A DNA stretch of 64,000 bases, taken from assembly GCA_009760885.1 (NCBI GenBank), contig CM019700.1:1250001-1314000 (forward strand). The letters run 5' to 3'. Positions 22,610 through 33,572 of this stretch are shown piece after piece (position 1 is the stretch's first letter; every line of letters begins with the position of its first letter). The notes beneath the pieces were generated by a model. That model was not told the DNA's origin, ran no database searches, and worked only from the letters and a program-made list of their open reading frames with translations. Position numbers and translations under genes: made by a program. Origin of the DNA: Achatina immaculata (taxonomy: Eukaryota > Mollusca > Gastropoda > Stylommatophora > Achatinidae).

Positions 22610-23525
22610 GTGAAGGCGCTGTCCATTTTGGCAATCAACTATAAATACCTGACATTCTGGAGTCAGGGCTGGCGAAGTATAGCTGAGTTTCTGGAGTCAG
22701 GGCTGGCGAAGCATAGCTGAGTTTCTGGAGTCAGGGCTGGCGAAGCATAGCTGAGTTTCTGGAGTCAGGGCTGGCGAAACATAGCTGAGTTTCTGATCAG
22801 GGCTGGCGAAACATAGCTGAGTTTCTGGAGTCAGGGCTGGCGAAACATAGCTGACATTCTGGAGTCAGGGCTGGCGAAGCATAGCTGACTTTCTGGAGTC
22901 AGGGCTGGCGAATTATAGCTGATATGTTGGAGTCAGAGCTGACGAAGCATAGCTGGTATGTTGGAGTCAGAGCTGACGAAGCATAGCTGATATGTTGGAG
23001 TCAGTGCTGACGAAGCATAGCTGATATGTTGGAGTCAGATCTGACGAAGCATAACTGATATGTTGGAATCAGTGCTGACGAACCATAGCTGATATGTTGG
23101 AGTAAGAGCTGACGAACCATAGCTGATATGTTGGAGTCAGAGCTGACGAACCATAGCTGATATGTTGCGATCACTGCTGACGAACCATAGCAGATATGTT
23201 GGAGTCAGAGCTGACGAACCATAGCTCATATGTTGGAATCAGTGCTGACGAACCATAGCAGACATGCTGGAGTCAGAGTTGACTGATCAAGACCCTGTCC
23301 CACCTCCTCCTTGGAACCCTCAGTAACAGGCTTAGCTTTGCTAACGGGGCTAGGATCGCCACTGACCCCTGGCGGTGGAGGCTGTTGTTGCACACCCTCT
23401 GCTTCTTAACTGCACTCAAGAACTGAAGAAAAAAAAAGTAGCTGTCATAATCCGCTCCCAATCCGACACGATACTGTGCCTGCACACCTTTCACAGCATC
23501 GGCAGCAAATGTTAAGAATACTGCT
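22610..23525 (+). mobile_element. Element D copy 3, internally expanded
   Basis: Opens with 'gaaggcgctgtccattttgg', then the 34-bp array, then 'tgatcaagaccctgtcccac', 'cctcagtaacaggcttag', 'ggcggtggaggctg', a poly-A stretch, 'tcccaatccgacacgatact' and 'cagcatcggcagcaaa'. Confidence 0.82.
22655..23285 (+). repeat. Minisatellite, 34-bp unit, about 18 copies, inside element D
   Basis: Early units read 'catagctgagtttctggag' plus 'tcagggctggcgaag'. Later units read 'catagctgatatgttggag' plus 'tcagagctgacgaac'. The unit is homologous to, and the same length as, that at 13.7 kb, but the two arrays have different consensus sequences, which suggests separate expansion. Confidence 0.95.
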
Positions 23526-24380
23526 CATGGTTAAGGAGATGAGACTCGCGTAAACTTTCTGAGTGATATCATTTCTATATCCCCCTGAATACTAATGATT
23601 TACAGTCGAGAAAATTATGCATGGGCCACGCGGGTGGCTCACGTTGTTCTAGAAGGTCCAGACAGTGGGGATGTTAGAAGGTGAGTAGATTTTTGATCAG
23701 TTGAGAGTTAGGTTTTGTCGTGTTATTGAGTATTGTTTTAGTTTGTAATGTAGAACTAGTGATTGTCAGCGTCGGTTAGAATGTTTGTGATCAAAGAGTT
23801 TTTCTTCTGTAGGAATAGTGTCTTATTTCAGTTAGTATCCCGTGGCGGGTATCTTATATTGAGATACAAGCCGTCTGGAGTCCTGTTCTTGTTTTTGCTG
23901 ATCAGTTTGAGGTATGACATGATATATTTCACCAACATGAATTCATTGGCCAACATCATCATCATCATCATCATGTGTCGTTAAGTATATGTTTATATGA
24001 TCGGTATTGGATGGACTTAGTTGATTGATTCAGCGTTATTGTTGAGTGAATTCCTCGGTTGACTGTTGAGCATCAGTACAAGGAGTTATGTACGAACGTC
24101 CCACAAGTTAGAAGTAGCATGGAGTATTGAAGATCGAAAGCCTACATACAGCACCTTCTACCATAGTACAGTAGTACAAGTGAGGTAGAGAAGAACGAAA
24201 ATGACATTATTATCATTCAAGTGCATTCATAATTAAATCAGTGATCATAAGTTTCAATCAACAGCACCTGCATCAATCAATGCGATAAATACAAATATAC
24301 AAAATAAATATATACCAAATGTTTTCCACGAAGAGCACTAGCTGGCACTTACAGGGATATAGAAGACAAAACAAGACAAG
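23526..24380. other. No gene recognised
   Basis: A short (ATC)n run lies at about 23957-23975. Otherwise unremarkable. Confidence 0.5.
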
Positions 24381-24508
24381 GGTATCATTTCTCCTGTAAA
24401 AGTTCATATTAACTACAGATGAATTAGTAATCAATCTATCCAAGAGTATCATTTCTCTTGTAAAAGTTCATATTAACTACAGATGAATTAGTAATCAATC
24501 TATCCAGC
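24381..24508 (+). repeat. Recent tandem duplication, 64-bp unit, 2 copies
   Basis: Two nearly identical copies start at 24382 and 24446 (gtatcatttctcctgtaaaa and gtatcatttctcttgtaaaa) and run through 'gtaatcaatctatcca'. Confidence 0.95.
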
Positions 24509-25385
24509 TTTTAAGAATAACTGGCGCATGATGACACTTACAAGGTTACTCGGTACCCCACTGCAGTCACGCAGGAAGTGTCTTTCACGAACTGTTTTAA
24601 CAATGCGATGACAAATGAGCCCCGAATCTGGTGCGAAGGCGTCAGTGACTGATATGTTAACCCCTAGTATACCAAAAATAACTGGTTCATCCATTCTGTT
24701 GCAAAATGAGAGCAAACTATAACATTTATTACTGTTCCAAGTCCTTTCTCTTTAAAAACTCTTTTGCTCCAAAACCACCACTGCCAGTTTAGGTAGATCT
24801 TGCACAGCTATACGAATACTTCCTCAGAGCGATGTTTAGGCAGTCAAAATGAAAAGTGGGACATTTCCAACCCAACCCATTTTTTAAAAAGTATAGAGTA
24901 ACTTCCCTTCTTTCCTATCAAAATTTCTCAACAAAATTTAGTCAGGCGAAACATGGAAAATAACTCAGGAATGAAAGAATTAACACATTTGTTCGAAAAA
25001 GCTCGTAACAAGAATTTAAACTAAATAAGTGAGGGGATCGAGAAATAGGATTCAATATTCAGTATTATGTTCCCGGTATCATCGCGAATTAGATACTCCC
25101 ATAATCACTGCACGGGCTGTGCCAGTGAGTATCGCACAGAAAGTTCATCAACGATCCCTCGCATCAGTCCTTGATAATGAGCCACATGGGGATGATGCCA
25201 TTTTTTAAACTACAAAAGTCCAAATTCGAAACTAGTCAGCGTCGCTCTCACACCACGAACTCCGTAGCTAAGGCGCCAAGCCGAACCAGGCCACACAAAG
25301 CTGACATTGGTAGTTCACAGCTGACCGAGCAGACATAACGGAGAATTATTAGTAATGTCAGCGCGAAGTTCATAGCTCACGGTGG
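24509..25385. other. No gene recognised
   Basis: No frame above 71 codons and no repeat in common with the rest of the window. Confidence 0.5.
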
Positions 25386-25900
25386 TGCCATAGCACTAAG
25401 CTCAGTAGCAGGGCACACAGAACCGACCTGCATAGCATTAAGCTCAGTAGCTGGGCATACAGAACGACCTGCATAGCACTAAGCTCAGTAGTTTCGCACA
25501 CAGAACCGACCTACATAGCACCAAGCTCCGTAGTACGCACACAGAACCGACCTCCATAGCACCAAGCTCAGTAGTACGGCACACAGAACCGACCGACCTC
25601 CATAGCACTAAGCTCAGTAGTACGGCACACAGAACCGACCTGCATAGCACTAAGCTCAGTAGTTCGGCACACAGAACCGACCTCCATAGCACCAAGCTCA
25701 GTAGTTCGGCACACAGAACTGACCTGCACAGCACTAAGCTCAGTAGCTCGGCACACAGAACCGACCTGCATAGCACTAAGCTCAGTAGCTCCGCACACAG
25801 AATCGACCTCTATAGCACTAAGCTCAGTAGCTCGGCACACAGAACCGACGTCCATAGCACTAAGCTCAGTAGCTCGGCACACAGAACCGACCTCCATCTT
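25386..25900 (-). repeat. Minisatellite, 42-bp unit, about 12 copies
   Basis: Units hold 'catagcactaagctcagtag' and 'tcggcacacagaaccgacct'. The 14-codon period leaves two long minus-strand frames (25444-25776, 25568-25957) with periodic SVCRATELSAM-like peptides. I treat them as artefacts. Confidence 0.95.
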
Positions 25901-26243
25901 GAAAGAAATGACGCTGTTGCTATTTGACACGTTCGTGTGTTCCTGCTCCCACCACACTCAGTCAAACTTCCAAGATCCACCATGGTCAGAAGCACTATCA
26001 ACGGAAATCGCCGAAATGCAGATCCAAGTTGAATTTCATGACAGTCGGTCGGGGTGTCGCTTGTGGGAAAGTTAAACGGTCAAATGCGACCTACCGCCAT
26101 TACTGAACCGGAAGTCAAGAAAATGAGTTGCATCACGGTAATAAAATTTACGCCTCGTCTCAGATTTCGTCAAAAATCAAAGAGTAGGGTATAGCACAAT
26201 AATTTAATCGTGACTTCAGAACTGTATGTAGTACTTTGAATAA
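25901..26243. other. No gene recognised
   Basis: Nothing recognised. Confidence 0.5.
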
Positions 26244-26520
26244 CAGCGTTTGAAATGAAATATTATAGAAGATCATTTAGAATGTTATGGTATTAAGAAA
26301 ATCAAGTAAAGAGATACTAATGGGACTAGGTGTCGCAGAAAACTGATGTGTAAACAGTACCAAAATTAGAAAGCTGAGATACTTCGGCCACAGCAAGAGA
26401 CACAATAGCTTGGGGAGGTTGGTAGCAGAAGGCATGGGCCCCAGCAAAAGAGAAAAGGGACGACCTGGCCGCAAGGTGAACTCAGGACATCACGGAAATG
26501 TCATTCCGAGAGGATCACAT
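26244..26520 (+). mobile_element. RTE-like LINE, F5 family, degenerate C-terminal fragment
   Basis: Translation across frames gives AFEMKYYRRS, then GCRRKLM-like, then KLRYFGHSKRHNSLGRLVAEG and a basic KREKGRPGRK block. It parallels the F5 copy at 39862-40385 (AFEMKCYRRTLRISWTE...). Several stops are present. Confidence 0.75.
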
Positions 26521-26555
26521 GTAAAAATAACACACCAGACAAAGACACAGTGGAA

Positions 26556-26733
26556 ATGGATAAAAAAATATATGGACATAGCTTTTTTGTCCTAAAAAAT
26601 ACAACAAGGAAGAAAACGACACAGTCGCACAAGAAATAGAAAAATAGACAGACAGAACGTCACAAGTCAACGAAAATTGACGAAAATCTACATATTTTTT
26701 TAGGCCAAAAAAAGCCATGTCTATATTTTTCAT
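26556..26733. mobile_element. Inverted-repeat MITE candidate (~175 bp)
   Basis: The left arm (atatatggacatagctttttt) at about 26570 is the approximate reverse complement of the right arm (ggccaaaaaaagccatgtct) near 26703, with about 90 bp between them. No coding content. The next F2 LINE copy begins at its right edge. Confidence 0.55.
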
Positions 26734-27171
26734 GAATATATTGAACCTATCTTGTTATATGGAAGTGAATCATGGACAGTAGGCAAGTCTGCACAAAAAT
26801 CATTGGAAGCAGCAGAAATGTGGTTTATTAGAAGAATGTTGCGAATCCCCTGGACAGCAAAAATAACTAATGAAGAATGTATGAGAAGAGCTGGAGAGAC
26901 AAAAAAACCTTGTCAGAAAGATAAGAGAGAGACAATGTACTTTCATAGGACATGCAATGAGAAGAGGGGGCGTTGAAAATATTATAACAACAAGAAAAAT
27001 AGAAGGAAGAAGATCAAGGGGAAGACCAAGAGAAATGATACTGGACAGTCTGACAGGATGGTGTGAGAGGAGATCACCAACTGAACTGATGGCCTGCATG
27101 AAGGATCGGGTTCTCTGGAGAAGCATAATAGCCAACGCCAGTCGGCACGGCACCTGATGATGATGATGATG
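26734..27171 (+). mobile_element. RTE-type LINE, F2 family, 3' fragment
   Basis: It begins inside the thumb (IEPILLYGSESWTVGKSAQK), continues through RRMLRIPWTAKITNEECMRR and, after a one-base frameshift near 26910, ends in RRSRGRPREMILDSLTGW...ASRHGT and a (GAT)n tail. tttttcat flanks it at 26726-26733 and 27172-27179. Confidence 0.9.
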
Positions 27172-27179
27172 TTTTTCAT

Positions 27180-27332
27180 CCATTTTTCATGTTTTTATCT
27201 GTTGCGTTGTTTTTGTATGTGATCCTTGAAAAAGACGTTTGCCGAAATATTGAATTGTCGTTTTTCATTTGTATGTACTCATCTTGCTTTCTGCCATTCT
27301 TGTTTCTGCCCGCTTTCCTCATTCGTTCTATC
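27180..27332 (+). repeat. Dispersed repeat G, copy 1
   Basis: Contains 'ccttgaaaaagacg', then 'ttgccgaaatattg', then 'tgtatgtactcatcttgct'. The same order occurs at 29946-30140, 55490-55680 (minus) and 63340-63430. I recognise no protein. The short inverted segment around the gaaatatt box could fold as a small hairpin. Confidence 0.6.
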
Positions 27333-27590
27333 TTTTTTTGCAGAACGGAACCTCTTTCTATGTTTTTTTTTTTTTTTGCAGAACGGAACCTCTTTCTATC
27401 TTTTTTTGCAGAACGGAACCTCTTTCTATCTTTTTTTTGCAGAACGGAACCTCTTTCTATCTTTTTTTTTTGCAGAACGGAACCTCTTTCTATCTTTTTT
27501 TTGCAGAACGGAACCTCTTTCTATCTTTTTTTTTTTTTTTGCAGAACAGAACCTCTTTCTATCTTTTTGCAGAACGGAACCATACACACT
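27333..27590 (+). repeat. Minisatellite, about 29-37 bp unit, about 8 copies
   Basis: Units read 'gcagaacggaacctctttct' followed by 'atc' and a T run of variable length. The T-run length explains the changing period and why all three plus frames show the same peptide motif (RTEPLSIF, QNGTSFYLF, AERNLFLS). Confidence 0.95.
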
Positions 27591-27848
27591 TCTATTTTCA
27601 TGACCTTCTGCTAGAACCAGTTTCACCGCCGTACTCACCGTGTGCACAGATGGCGCTCTGTTTCGTTACAACTCAGAGCAGAATATGGCAGGCTGATTGA
27701 ATTAAAGAGAAGAATAGGCTACGAAGACAGGCCAGAGTATTTGATTATGGCTGGCTAGACATTGGGTCTGAGAAATACTTCACAAGATGTCCTAAGTCGT
27801 GTAATTAAGTTGAAACAGTTCTGTGATCCTAGTCGATACAAAAGAAGT
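27591..27848. other. No gene recognised
   Basis: Nothing recognised before the pyrimidine tract. Confidence 0.5.
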
Positions 27849-28452
27849 GGGCAATTCTTCTTCTTCTTCTTTCTTCTTATTCTTGTTTCTTCTTATTCTT
27901 CTTTCTTCTTCTACTTTCTTCTTCTTCTTTTCTTTTCTTCTTTCTTTGTCTTCTTCTTTTTCTTTCTTCTTCTTCTTTCATCTTATTCTTCTTTCTTCGT
28001 CTTTTTCTTTTTCTTTCTTCTTCTTCTTTCATCTTATTCTTCTTTCTTCGTCTTTTTCTTTTTCTTTCTTCTTCTTCTTTCATCTTCTTCTTCTTTCCTC
28101 GTCTTTTTCTTTTTCTTTTCCTTTCTTATTCTTCTTTCATCTTATTCTTTTTCTTTCTTCTTCTTCTTCTTCTTTTTCTTTCGTCTTCTTCCTTCATCTT
28201 ATTCTTCTTTCTTCATCTTATTCTTTTTCTTTCTTCTTTTTCTTCTTTCTTCATCTTATTCTTTTTCTTTCTTCTTCTTCTTTTTCTTTCTTCTTCTTCT
28301 TTTTCTTTCTTCTTCTTCTTTCATCTTCTTCGTCTTTCCTCTTATTCTTCTTTCTTCTTCGTCCTCTTTCTTCATCTTCTTCTTTTTCTTTTTTCTTCTT
28401 CTTTCCTCTTCTTCTTTCTTCGTCTTCTTCTTTCTTTTTCTTCTTCTTTAGT
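27849..28452. repeat. (TTC)n-type pyrimidine tract, ~600 bp
   Basis: Repeats of ttcttcttctttt, interspersed with cat and gtc variants, fill the stretch. It sits exactly at the 3' end of a minus-strand element D, so in D's orientation it is a (GAA)n-type tail. The large Phe/Ser frames are artefacts. Confidence 0.95.
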
Positions 28453-28700
28453 CTCGAGTAACTACGTTCTGTTGTTCTTCGAAATCTATGTGATAAAGAT
28501 GTCCAGACGCAGCATCTTGTCGGATTGGGAGTGGGTTGTGGCAGCTGTTTTTCAGTCCCCGACTGGAGCTAGGAAGCAGTGGGTGCGCCACGCAGACTCC
28601 ACCGCCACGCAGAACTCCACCTCCACGCAGACTCCACCGCCAGGGCGAGTATGCCCCGTTAGCCATGCCAGACCTGTTCCTGAGGGTACTAATGGTCATC
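28453..28700 (-). mobile_element. Element D copy, 3' part
   Basis: On the minus strand: 'cctcaggaacaggtctgg', 'ggctaacggggcat', 'ctggcggtggagtctgcgtg' (this piece present three times with an 18-bp period), 'cccactcccaatccgacaag' and 'atgctgcgtctggacatc'. It then passes into the GAA-type tract. Confidence 0.75.
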
Positions 28701-29320
28701 TGTTGTTCTGCAGCCTTGGCACAGCAGGTCAGCTGTGGGTCGATGGCGACTAAACCGGACAGCATCTTCGCCCTAGAAGGTGGACGATACCGATTTCCTA
28801 CCAGCCTCGAATACAGAAGAGACAAGACGATCCTGGTACAGCACGTCGCAGTCATCGTGATTCTGGGTTGAGTGATGTCAATGTTGACCCTGGACCTGGT
28901 CTCTGGAGATGATATATCCCGGAGGAAAAAAAAAAATGTGTCCCTGATCTGAGATGAAAGACAAGCACAGACAATCAAATTCTCTCAGCTCACCCACTTG
29001 GACCCGCCCCTTCCCTCCAGTCTGTCTAGAATTTGGTGTCATCTGCGGCATTGCAGGAGTTTTGCTTCAGAGAAAAATTATTGTGGACACATAATGGGTC
29101 TTAGTGTGTATTTGTGTACAGAAAACCTTTGATTTAACCGGTCCTGGTATAACGGATTTCAGATTTAACATATCGGACACATTTTTTTTTTAAATTTTAA
29201 AACTTCAACAAATTTTAAAGTCCGCACTGTGCGCGTTTCATACCGAACTTGTTTTGTAAAGCGTGGAGTAGACTTCCTTCGTTCTTTGTTGTACTTTAAT
29301 AATTTTATGTTCTACAGAAT
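28701..29320. other. No gene recognised
   Basis: No domain in any frame. An A run lies at 28928. Confidence 0.45.
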
Positions 29321-29792
29321 TGTAGATTCTTCTTCTTCTTCTGCTCCTCCTCCTCCTTCTTATTCGTCTTCTCCTTCTCCTCCTCCTTCTTCTTCTCCTT
29401 CTCCTCCTCCTTCACTTCCTTATTCTTCTTCTTCTCCTTCTCTTCCTCCTCCTTCTTTCTCTTCTTCTTCTTCTCCTCCTCTTTCTCCTCCTTATTCTTC
29501 TTCTTCTCCTCCTCCTCCTCCTTCTTCTTCTTCTCCTCCTCCTCCTCCTTCTTCTTCTTCTCCTTCTTCTCCTTCTCCTCCTCATTCTTCTTCTTCTCCT
29601 TCTCCTCCTTCTTCTTCTTCTCCTTCTCCTTCTCCTCCTCCTTATTCTTCTCCTTCTTCTTCTTCTTCTCCTTCTCCTCCTCCTTATTCTTCTTTTTCTC
29701 CTCCTCCTCCTTCTTCTTCTCCTTCTCCTCCTCTTTCTCCTCCTCATTCTCCTTCTCCTCCTTCTCCTCCTCCTCCTTCTTCTTCATCTTTA
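29321..29792. repeat. (CTC/CTT)n pyrimidine tract, ~470 bp
   Basis: ctcctc and cttctt units alternate throughout. It abuts the 3' end of the minus-strand element D at 29793. The Pro/Ser frame (29229-30137) and the Arg/Glu/Lys frames are compositional. Confidence 0.95.
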
Positions 29793-29945
29793 ATTTCTCT
29801 GGAATTGCAAGCTGGTGGTGTTCTTTGCAGCCGATGGGGTAAAGATATCAAGGCACAGCATCGTATCGGCTTGGGAGCGGGTATTGGCATCTGTGGCAGG
29901 CATTCTGCTGTGTTGTGTACAAGGAGGGATGCCGCAAAGCTAGAC
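29793..29945 (-). mobile_element. Element D copy, 3' terminal part
   Basis: On the minus strand: 'cccgctcccaagccgatacg', 'atgctgtgccttgatatc', 'catcggctgcaaagaacacc', 'agcttgcaattccaga'. These match the D 3' end at 43.0 kb, and the copy runs straight into the tract at 29321-29792. Confidence 0.78.
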
Positions 29946-30140
29946 TTTTCGTTTTCATTTTTCTTCTTTTCTTTTATGTTGTGTTTGTTATATGTAATCC
30001 TTAAAGGCTCAGGCCTAAATATTGGATGTTGTATGTTTTCCATTATTTGTGTTTTTTTTTCTCACTTTTCTCAGTCCATCTATCGCTGTGTAAAACTATA
30101 CCATACACCTCTATCTACCTGTATTATCCCTTATTAGTCT
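29946..30140 (+). repeat. Dispersed repeat G, copy 2
   Basis: Carries 'atgtaatccttaaaggctc', 'aggcctaaatattggat', then 'aactataccatacacctct', parallel to 'aaactctaccatacacttcc' in the minus-strand copy at 55.5 kb. Confidence 0.55.
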
Positions 30141-30433
30141 GCTAAATCGATTGTTTACTGTGTATATTTTAGGGAGGTCGGAGTTCCTTGTCCTGGCTGT
30201 CTTCTCACGCATCAAGCAATAGAATGTTGGCAGAGGAAGGTAAACTTAACGCACCTGTGTGTCTTCTGAGGGTGAGATTTGTATTTTGTATGATCTGTTC
30301 CATATGGCTAAAACATACAGAGATTATGTTGTAAGTGCTCGTAATTTCTGTGACCTATTCCTTGTCGCTGAAGCTAATTAGGAACGGAGTGTGTTACTGC
30401 CCATATTTTCCTTCACTTGAGAACGAACTAGAT

Positions 30434-31010
30434 TGAGGGTTCTCAACCGGGGGGAAATTCCACCTCTCCCGGGGAATTTTAGTGTTTGGGGGGGGGGGGT
30501 GTGGATTAGGAATGAGTCAAGGTCATAGGTAACCTTTTTATGCCAGGGAGAACCTAGGGAGTATTAGGTTAGTGTCCATAGTGTCCTTGACCTGACAGCA
30601 CACTACAGACATCAGGCCTGGCCGCATTTCCTTCCCTAGTTCCAGAAAAAAGAAAACAAGCCAGCTACCCATTTCTGTAACTGAGTGACAGAGGCGCTGT
30701 CCGGCTGGATTCGAACCGCCAACCTTCGCCATGATAGACTAAATGCACTGACCACTTTATCACCAGCGTACCCGGTAGAGATGAGCGGCTGGCCCGACGG
30801 TCTAGCCGTACTGCACCACTGTTAGATGTACCGTGCATCTGTCTGCTAGTTACAGACACGGCAATAATGAAAGTACTTCGCAATTGTGTAAAAGCCGCCA
30901 CCCACATGGTAAACTGTACTACTTTTCCTTACTCTTATCTTCTGATTACATCTGAGGAATTTTAATGTGTAACTGAGGACGAACACATCTCAACAGTTTG
31001 AAAACCACTA
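30434..31010 (+). mobile_element. Probable hAT-like element with nested SINE
   Basis: The left end tgagggttctcaacc and the right end gtttgaaaaccacta are near-inverted repeats of the hAT motif. The 8-bp flanks (aactagat and gcagtcaa) do not match, which lowers confidence. A SINE occupies 30534-30772. Confidence 0.5.
30534..30772 (-). mobile_element. tRNA-derived SINE, type S4
   Basis: On the minus strand, 'acgctggtgataaagtggtc' serves as an imperfect box A, and 'ggttcgaatcc' is a perfect box B. It is followed by 'cagaaatgggtagctgg', the core shared with other SINEs here, then by 'ggaaggaaatgcggccagg'. Confidence 0.8.
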
Positions 31011-31945
31011 GCAGTCAATTGATAATAGCAATTTCACATATTTATTATGGGAAAAATGAGTGGTGAATAAGTGATGATGTAGCAATAAACTGAGTAAACA
31101 GATGAATAATCAAACTCCTCTCCAGACGAGAACTAGTTCGCCATGTAGGGAGGGAGTGGCAACAGTCACTACTCTCAGCTAGGAAAAACAGGCATTCAAC
31201 ATGATGGAACAAGAGGCAACTTACTAACTCACTGAAAATTACATGGATCCTTATATACAACTTTACATCACCAAAAATATCGAACTTAAAGTCCTCAAAA
31301 AATCTCAATATTTCATATTTCTTCTGTTACAAACTATTTCTGACAAATCGTGGCTGCATCAAAAATGTACACATTGGATCCATGAGGAAGGAAAAAAAAA
31401 AACTAACAGTTCACATCCTATCGGAAATATCCTTCTCAGTCAACCTCTACATAATCAAGCTACCAATCAGTCAAATCCTAATTTCCTTTCTCTGCGTAAG
31501 AGTTTGGTCCTTAAATATCAACCACAATTCTTATTCCTAAATCTTCCCGAAGTTTGTATCCCGAGAGAATCACTCAGCCCGTGATTCTACCTGTTCACGA
31601 CCTTCATCCCGAAAATAACTTTTCTGTTACTAACATGTCAAGGCTAAGTTCATAAAAAAATCTCTTGGAGTTTAAAGTTTCAACCCTCTTAATTGCACTC
31701 TTATACAACAACAATAACAAAACCCAAGGGCTTTAACTCAAATGGTCAAAATATTAAAATAACCCAGGAATATAACTATTTTATGACAATCTAAGCACCG
31801 TATTAGTAAATTTTCCAATATACTATTATAACGGTAGTTTCAGAAGGAGAAAGGGAAGATCTGTAATTTTGATTTATTTTAGGTTTCTTCTCTCCGCTGT
31901 CCTCAAGCTTCTACGCGCTTGGAGATAAATATATTTGCTTTTTAA
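31011..31945. other. No gene recognised
   Basis: A/T-rich. A 113-codon frame (31243-31584) shows no domain. Confidence 0.5.
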
Positions 31946-32406
31946 TAATATAGAGAAAGAGAGGGAGGGGGAGACTGACGGAGAGATGGGGAAAGAGAGA
32001 GAGAGGGGAGGAAGAGAGAGACAGAGTGACAGAGAGGAGAGGGACAGAGAGCAGGTGGCAGAGGAGAGGGAAAGAGACAGAGAATGACAGAGAGGAGAGG
32101 GAAAGAGACGGAGAGGAGAGGGGAAGAGACAGAAAATGATAGAGAGGAGAGGGGAAAAGAGAGAGTGAGAGAGAAGAAAAGAGAGAGGATGGCAGAGGAG
32201 AGAGGAAAAGGGACAGAGAATGAAAAGAGAGGGTGATAGGGAAAGAGAGGGTGATAAGGAAAGAGACAGAGAATGACAGAGAGGAGAGGGACAGAGAGAG
32301 GATGACAGAGAGGAAAGGGAAAGAGAGAGAGAATGACAGAGGAGGGGGAAAGAGAGAGGGTGGCAGAGAGGAGAGGGAGAGAGACAGAGTTACAGAGGGG
32401 AGGGAG
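31946..32406. repeat. GA-rich array, left half
   Basis: Higher-order units such as 'agagaatgacagagaggaga' recur. It breaks off at 'agttacagaggggagggag' exactly where a LINE begins. The right half resumes at 34549. Confidence 0.93.
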
Positions 32407-32649
32407 ATTGATTGATTGATTGATCTTTGTTTCAAAAGGGTTAAAAATTTGGCCCGCAGGCCCGTCTGACATTCTGCCCTTTATCATACATCTTTCACTC
32501 TACTCCAGACATTCTACAAATTTGCTGTACATGTAACAATCATAATTAACATTGAAGCTGAGAGGCATAAAATAAAATATAACATTTACGTTTCGCTCTT
32601 AAACATTCACTCAGTACAGGAGTAACTACATACATATATAAATCACTAT

Positions 32650-33433
32650 CTCATTCAGTCATTTGCATGTCCCTTGCAGAACTGTGCCTCCCGAACAGCA
32701 CTCCTGTAGGCCTCTCGGTTGTGAGCAAGATGGCCTGCTGCTGATGTATCCATTTGCAGATCATCAACGATGTCTTGCAGCCATCTTCGCCTTGGTCTTC
32801 CTCTTTTTCTTTTTCCCATTATGCACACTTCCAAGACAGTTTTCTCTAGATTATCGTGACATTTAATGTGTCAAAAATATTTAAGTTTTCTCTTTACTAG
32901 CCAGCCTTCTTTAATATTAAGCTCTTGTAGTATGGATATATTTGTTCTTTTTTGTGTCCACGATATTTGGAGAACTCTTCTGTAGCATTTACATTCAAAG
33001 GCATTTATGTGTTTATCGGCTGTTTTGTTAAGTGTCCAGGTCTCGCAGGCATATGTTGCGATGGGAAAGATGCATGCCCTTAAAAATCTTATTTTTTGTA
33101 GTTCTGTCTGCTCCTCTGCACAGATTCTTTATTTGTTTACTTTCTGAAGAGCGATAGATGTCCTCCTTTTAATTTCCCTCATTGTATCTCCATTATTAAT
33201 TAGCAGTGATCCAAGATATTCAAAACTCTCCACTTCTTCCAGTTTTTCCTCATTGATATATATTTCAGCTGGCTTGTTTGTTTTGTCAGTTGTCATCAAT
33301 TTAGTTTTCTTTGCATTAATATAGAGGTTCTGTTCTTCGCTGTTCTTACGGACTGACATAATTAGTTTTTCCATTCCTTTTTGTGTTGTGGACAGTAATA
33401 CTGTGTCATCAGCATATCTAATCTCTGGTATTT
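32650..33433 (-). mobile_element. RTE-type LINE, F1 family, nested in the Jockey/CR1-like LINE
   Basis: From IPEIRYADD (catalytic YADD, truncated just upstream) it runs through MEKLIMSVRKNSEEQNLYIN, FEYLGSLLINNGDTMREIKR and the thumb to the C-terminal FRKGHAND-like end, with several frameshifts. One open piece is 33129-33374. It ends in a GAAT-type tail near 32655. Confidence 0.88.
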
Positions 33434-33572
33434 TTGGAAAAATTCCTTAAAAATCTTATTTTTGTAGTTCTGTCTGTTCCTCTTCACGGATTCTTTAGTT
33501 GTTTTACTTTCTGAAGAGCAATAGATGTCCTCCTTTTAATTGTCCTCATTGTATCTCCATTATTAGTTAGCT
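33434..33572 (-). mobile_element. Second, partial F1 segment
   Basis: It repeats the part of F1 found at about 33078-33200 (ccttaaaaatcttattttt, then 'gatgtcctccttttaatt'), directly upstream of the first. A 23-bp direct repeat beginning agctgtgctaactatctaat follows at 33569-33591 and 33596-33618. This may be a second nested insertion or a template switch. Confidence 0.75.

Noticed and set aside
27762..28461. Phe/Leu/Ser-rich membrane protein
   Set aside because: A translation of the (TTC)n tract. The apparent hydrophobic segments come from TTT/TTC codons.
29229..30137. 302-codon Pro/Ser-rich protein
   Set aside because: Most of it translates a (CTC/CTT)n tract, and the rest translates element D and repeat G in an arbitrary frame.
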